This document shows positions 30,738-33,168 of a DNA stretch of 33,168 nucleotides, piece by piece. This stretch comes from Phycisphaerae bacterium (GTDB taxonomy: Bacteria > Planctomycetota > Phycisphaerae > Phycisphaerales > SM1A02): assembly GCA_002862305.1 (NCBI GenBank), contig PKCS01000082.1, positions 1-33,168 on the forward strand. The letters are read 5' to 3'. The notes below the pieces were generated by a model. That model was not told where the DNA came from and did no database searches. It saw only the letters and a list, made by a program, of their open reading frames with translations. The position numbers and the translations under genes were made by a program. The stretch's first letter is position 1, and each line of letters opens with the position of its first letter.

Positions 30738-32282
30738 ATGACAGACTCCTCACGTGATTCAATCCTCTACGACCCCGCTCTGCCGAGCCTGCCCTCGGTC
30801 GCGCTGGAGGTCCTTGAACTGGCTTCCCGGGAGGACGTCGACCTCCGCGACTTCGAACGGGCGATCGAACGGGACCAGGCGATCTCGATCCGGATCCTCA
30901 GGACCGTGAACTCGAGCTACTACGGCCTCGGGAAGCCGTGCGGTTCGATTCGGCAGGCCATCTCCTACCTCGGCGTCAAGACTCTCAAGGCCCTGGTGCT
31001 GGGATTCAGCCTCGAACGCGCGGTCGACGGCGGGGACGAGGATCAACTGACCTTCGACTTCCTCTCGTACTGGCGCCGCTGCTTCCTGTCCGCCACCGCG
31101 ATGAGGGCGCTCGCGACCCGGACCGGGTACCTGGAGGCCGAGGAGGCCTTCATCGCGGGACTGGTTCAGGACGTCGGGATGATCGCGCTGTGGAGGGTCG
31201 AGGGCGATCGATACCTCCAGGTGCTGGACATGTGTGATGGCCTCCAGGATCGCCTGGTCGAGCTCGAGCGCAGGCACTTCGAGATCGACCATGCCTCGCT
31301 GGCCGCGGAGCTCACCCGTCGCTGGCGGTTCCCGGAGTCGATCTCCGACCTCACCGAACACCACCATCACGCGTTCCCGCGACTCGACGAGCGCAGGCCG
31401 ATCCGCAGGATGGGTCGGCTGGCGGTGGCCATCGTCGACGTGCTCGAGCGCCAGGACGGCGACCGGGCGGCGGCGATCGGCGAACTGTCGGAACTCTCCA
31501 CCGAGTGGTTCGGCTTCGATCGCTCCGACCTGCTGCAGGTCGTGCAGGAGACCGTCAAGGAGGCGAGGGACCTCGCCCGTGCCCTCAACATCGATGCCGG
31601 CAGGATGCCCTCCGTCGAGAGCCTCCTCCATCGGGCCCGTCGCCTCCTCGAGGAGCTTCCCGGTGACGACCTGCCCGTTCCCGATCGCGACGACCGTGAA
31701 CGCACCCTCGACGAGGTCACCGGACTGCCCGATCGTTCCGCCCTGCTTGCGGACCTCGAATCCTGCTTCCACGAGACGGTGCACGATCCGAACCACATGT
31801 TCGGATGCGACCTCTCGCTCCTGCTGGTTGGCGTGGACGAGGTCCGAAGGATCAACGAGCGGGTGGGCGACCTCGCCGGGGATTCGGCGATCGCGCACGT
31901 CTCGGAGTGCATCCGGGACGCCGTGAAGGACCAGCCCGGGATCTTCGGCGCCTACCGTTTCGTGGGTGCGGAGATCGCGGTCATCGTCCGCTACGTCGAC
32001 GAGGAGAGCATCACCCGGCTGGGTGATTCCATCCGGGAACGCATCGCCTGCACGCCGATCCGGATCCAGGCCCGACCGGATTCCAGCGACTTCCTCGTGG
32101 TCAAGTCGACGATCGGGATCAGCGTCCACCGATCGAAGGGTGATGGCGGATCGACCGGCAGTCCGGCCGAGCTGCTCGGGGCGGCGATGTGCGCGGTCAC
32201 CGAGGGGCGGCGCACCGGTGGCGACCAGGTGGTGATGTACCGCGAGACCGATCCGGATTCGAGCTCCCGCCTCGCGGGCTGA
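30738..32282 (+). CDS. HDOD protein with degenerate C-terminal GGDEF domain
   Basis: A 514-aa signalling protein. Residues about 13-215 form an HDOD domain (LPSLPSVALEVLELA, SIRILRTVNSSYYGL, ISYLGVKTLKALVLGFS, AFIAGLVQDVGMIAL, LTEHHH). A helical linker leads to a C-terminal GGDEF-like domain (about 325-500: DEVTGLPDRSALLADLES, LLLVGVDEVRRINERVGD, STIGISVHRS). The active motif reads FVGAEI (408-413) instead of GGDEF, and the substrate-binding DxDxFK is VGVDEVRR, so cyclase activity is very unlikely; it may bind nucleotide or act as a dimerisation module. AGGA lies 9 bases before the ATG. It follows recO after 96 bp that include a TCGAT-GT-ATCGA palindrome (30690-30701). Confidence 0.85.
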   Translation: MTDSSRDSILYDPALPSLPSVALEVLELASREDVDLRDFERAIERDQAISIRILRTVNSSYYGLGKPCGSIRQAISYLGVKTLKALVLGFSLERAVDGGDEDQLTFDFLSYWRRCFLSATAMRALATRTGYLEAEEAFIAGLVQDVGMIALWRVEGDRYLQVLDMCDGLQDRLVELERRHFEIDHASLAAELTRRWRFPESISDLTEHHHHAFPRLDERRPIRRMGRLAVAIVDVLERQDGDRAAAIGELSELSTEWFGFDRSDLLQVVQETVKEARDLARALNIDAGRMPSVESLLHRARRLLEELPGDDLPVPDRDDRERTLDEVTGLPDRSALLADLESCFHETVHDPNHMFGCDLSLLLVGVDEVRRINERVGDLAGDSAIAHVSECIRDAVKDQPGIFGAYRFVGAEIAVIVRYVDEESITRLGDSIRERIACTPIRIQARPDSSDFLVVKSTIGISVHRSKGDGGSTGSPAELLGAAMCAVTEGRRTGGDQVVMYRETDPDSSSRLAG

Positions 32283-32288
32283 TCATTC

Positions 32289-33168
32289 TCACCCGGCTTC
32301 GCTTCCACCATTCACCGCGCGTGCGGTCACCAGTGGTGTCATGGGGAATCGCCGGGAGCACTCCACCAGGTCCTCGACCGTGACCGCGTCGATCCTCGAC
32401 ATCTCCTCCTCGATGGTGGTGTACGTGCCGCGGCGCAGCCAGTTGCCTGCGATCCGGTTCAGCCTCCCCAGCGGGCGTTCCGAGGCGATCACCGCCTGGG
32501 TGGCGGTGCGAGCCCGCGCTCGTTCCAGGTCGTCCTGCACCAGGTGATCGGCCAGTCCGTCGATCTGGTCGAGGATCGACTGTTCGACCTCGTCCATCCG
32601 GTCCTCGGGGCAGACCCCCCAGATCGCGAACTCCCCACAGGCATGCCTCGGGTCGTAGGAGCACTGTGCCTCCTCGGCCTTCCCGGTCTCCACCAGCGAC
32701 CAGTACAGCTTGGACGTCTCGTCCCCGCCCAGGGTGTGGGCGAGCAGACCCGCCGCGTAGCGATCATCGCTCCTCGCCTCCGGAGCCGGGGCCAGCATCA
32801 CCAGGTACGACTGGCCGAGCCCCGAGATCGGCACCACGCTCCGGTCGGCGACGCGCTCGGGCTCCCGGTGCTCGCGCCGGGGCTGGCTCGGGGTCCAGGA
32901 TCCACAGAGCTCCGCGGCCCGATCGACCACCTGCTCGAAGTCGAAGGATCCCGAGATCGCCAGCACGGTGTTGTCGCTCGAGTACCGCCGGACGAAGTAG
33001 TCACGCATGCCCTCGAGGCCCATCCCCCCCACCGTCTCCCGGGTCCCGAGCACCCGGTGCGCCAGCGGGTGCCGCCCGTAGAACCGTTCCATCGCGTGCT
33101 CGTAGAGGACCCAGAACGGCTGGTCCTCGTACATGGCGATCTCCTCCAGGATGACCTGTCGCTCCGCC
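32289..33168 (-). CDS. M16-family zinc peptidase, 5'-truncated by the window edge
   Basis: C-terminal part of an insulinase/MPP-like peptidase. The reading frame is open through the window end: upstream of the first Met at 33134 it continues as AERQVILEEIA, matching the family's ERxVIxxEI block that holds the third zinc ligand Glu. The HxxEH motif therefore lies beyond the window. Visible blocks are PFWVLYEHAMERFYGRHPLAHRVLGT, FVRRYSSDNTVLAISGSFD, and the second half starting GLGQSYLVMLAPAPEARSDDRYA and GGDETSKLYWSLVETGKA. Likely a processing or degradative peptidase; location cannot be judged without the N terminus. Convergent with the HDOD gene, 6 bp apart. Confidence 0.9.
   Translation of the reverse strand, partial: AERQVILEEIAMYEDQPFWVLYEHAMERFYGRHPLAHRVLGTRETVGGMGLEGMRDYFVRRYSSDNTVLAISGSFDFEQVVDRAAELCGSWTPSQPRREHREPERVADRSVVPISGLGQSYLVMLAPAPEARSDDRYAAGLLAHTLGGDETSKLYWSLVETGKAEEAQCSYDPRHACGEFAIWGVCPEDRMDEVEQSILDQIDGLADHLVQDDLERARARTATQAVIASERPLGRLNRIAGNWLRRGTYTTIEEEMSRIDAVTVEDLVECSRRFPMTPLVTARAVNGGSEAG

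Noticed and set aside
1-33168. tRNA, rRNA, CRISPR arrays, insertion sequences, attachment sites
   Set aside because: I found no cloverleaf with a CCA-adjacent acceptor stem, no repeated spacer pattern, no transposase or integrase frame, and no long direct repeats by reading; a covariance-model scan would be needed to exclude small RNAs.

Overview
The window is a very GC-rich, densely packed bacterial chromosome segment. It contains housekeeping genes (dnaA, recO, fpg, trpD, lgt, comEC), a nucleotide-sugar dehydrogenase, a deoC/aldehyde dehydrogenase cluster, an outer-membrane efflux lipoprotein with its adaptor (a Gram-negative envelope), and many small membrane proteins. The combination (dnaA without dnaN beside it, scattered amino-acid genes, a divergent GH35 protein, a PpgK-like kinase) fits a planctomycete of the Phycisphaerae type. 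That placement is inference, because no rRNA or marker phylogeny is available here. I saw no mobile elements, CRISPR arrays, tRNAs or rRNAs, so this looks like core chromosome.

Layout. 1-3131: 3' part of metC, then wbpA-like UDP-sugar dehydrogenase and an MBL-fold hydrolase in one tight operon. 3203-5071: three small envelope proteins leading into deoC. 5084-5770 (minus): a PpgK-like ROK sugar kinase. 5846-6715: a putative lipoprotein. 6743-9174: a full aldehyde dehydrogenase followed by a truncated, catalytic-domain-less ALDH, together resembling a split ALDH16. 9182-11827 (minus): a large GH35-like protein lacking the expected nucleophile. 11935-15441: TolC-like lipoprotein and HlyD-like adaptor. 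15464-16822 (minus): lgt and a small membrane protein. 17089-21143: trpD, a three-helix membrane protein and comEC. 21155-23308 (minus): a GT2 glycosyltransferase and an ornithine-cyclodeaminase-like protein. 23471-25484: an aminotransferase and fpg. 25485-25965: a non-coding region with a perfect DnaA box, near-boxes, palindromes and an AT-rich tract, the best oriC candidate. 25966-28464 (minus): dnaA and an RNase Z-like protein. 28628-32282: a 94-aa protein, a receiver-GGDEF diguanylate cyclase, recO and an HDOD/degenerate-GGDEF protein. 32289-33168 (minus): 3'-terminal part of an M16 peptidase gene.

How the genes may work together. DeoC would release acetaldehyde and glyceraldehyde-3-phosphate from deoxyribose-5-phosphate, and the adjacent ALDH pair could oxidise the acetaldehyde. 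The fpg-oriC-dnaA-recO neighbourhood groups replication and repair functions. The GGDEF and HDOD proteins form a signalling patch around recO. Several genes have a TANNNT element (often GCTANNNT) ending only 6-10 nt before the start codon, suggesting leaderless or nearly leaderless mRNAs. dnaA instead has a well-spaced -35/-10 promoter. No clearly new defence or mobile system is visible. The most interesting leads are the split ALDH16, the GH35-like protein without catalytic residues, the oriC candidate and the leaderless-promoter pattern.
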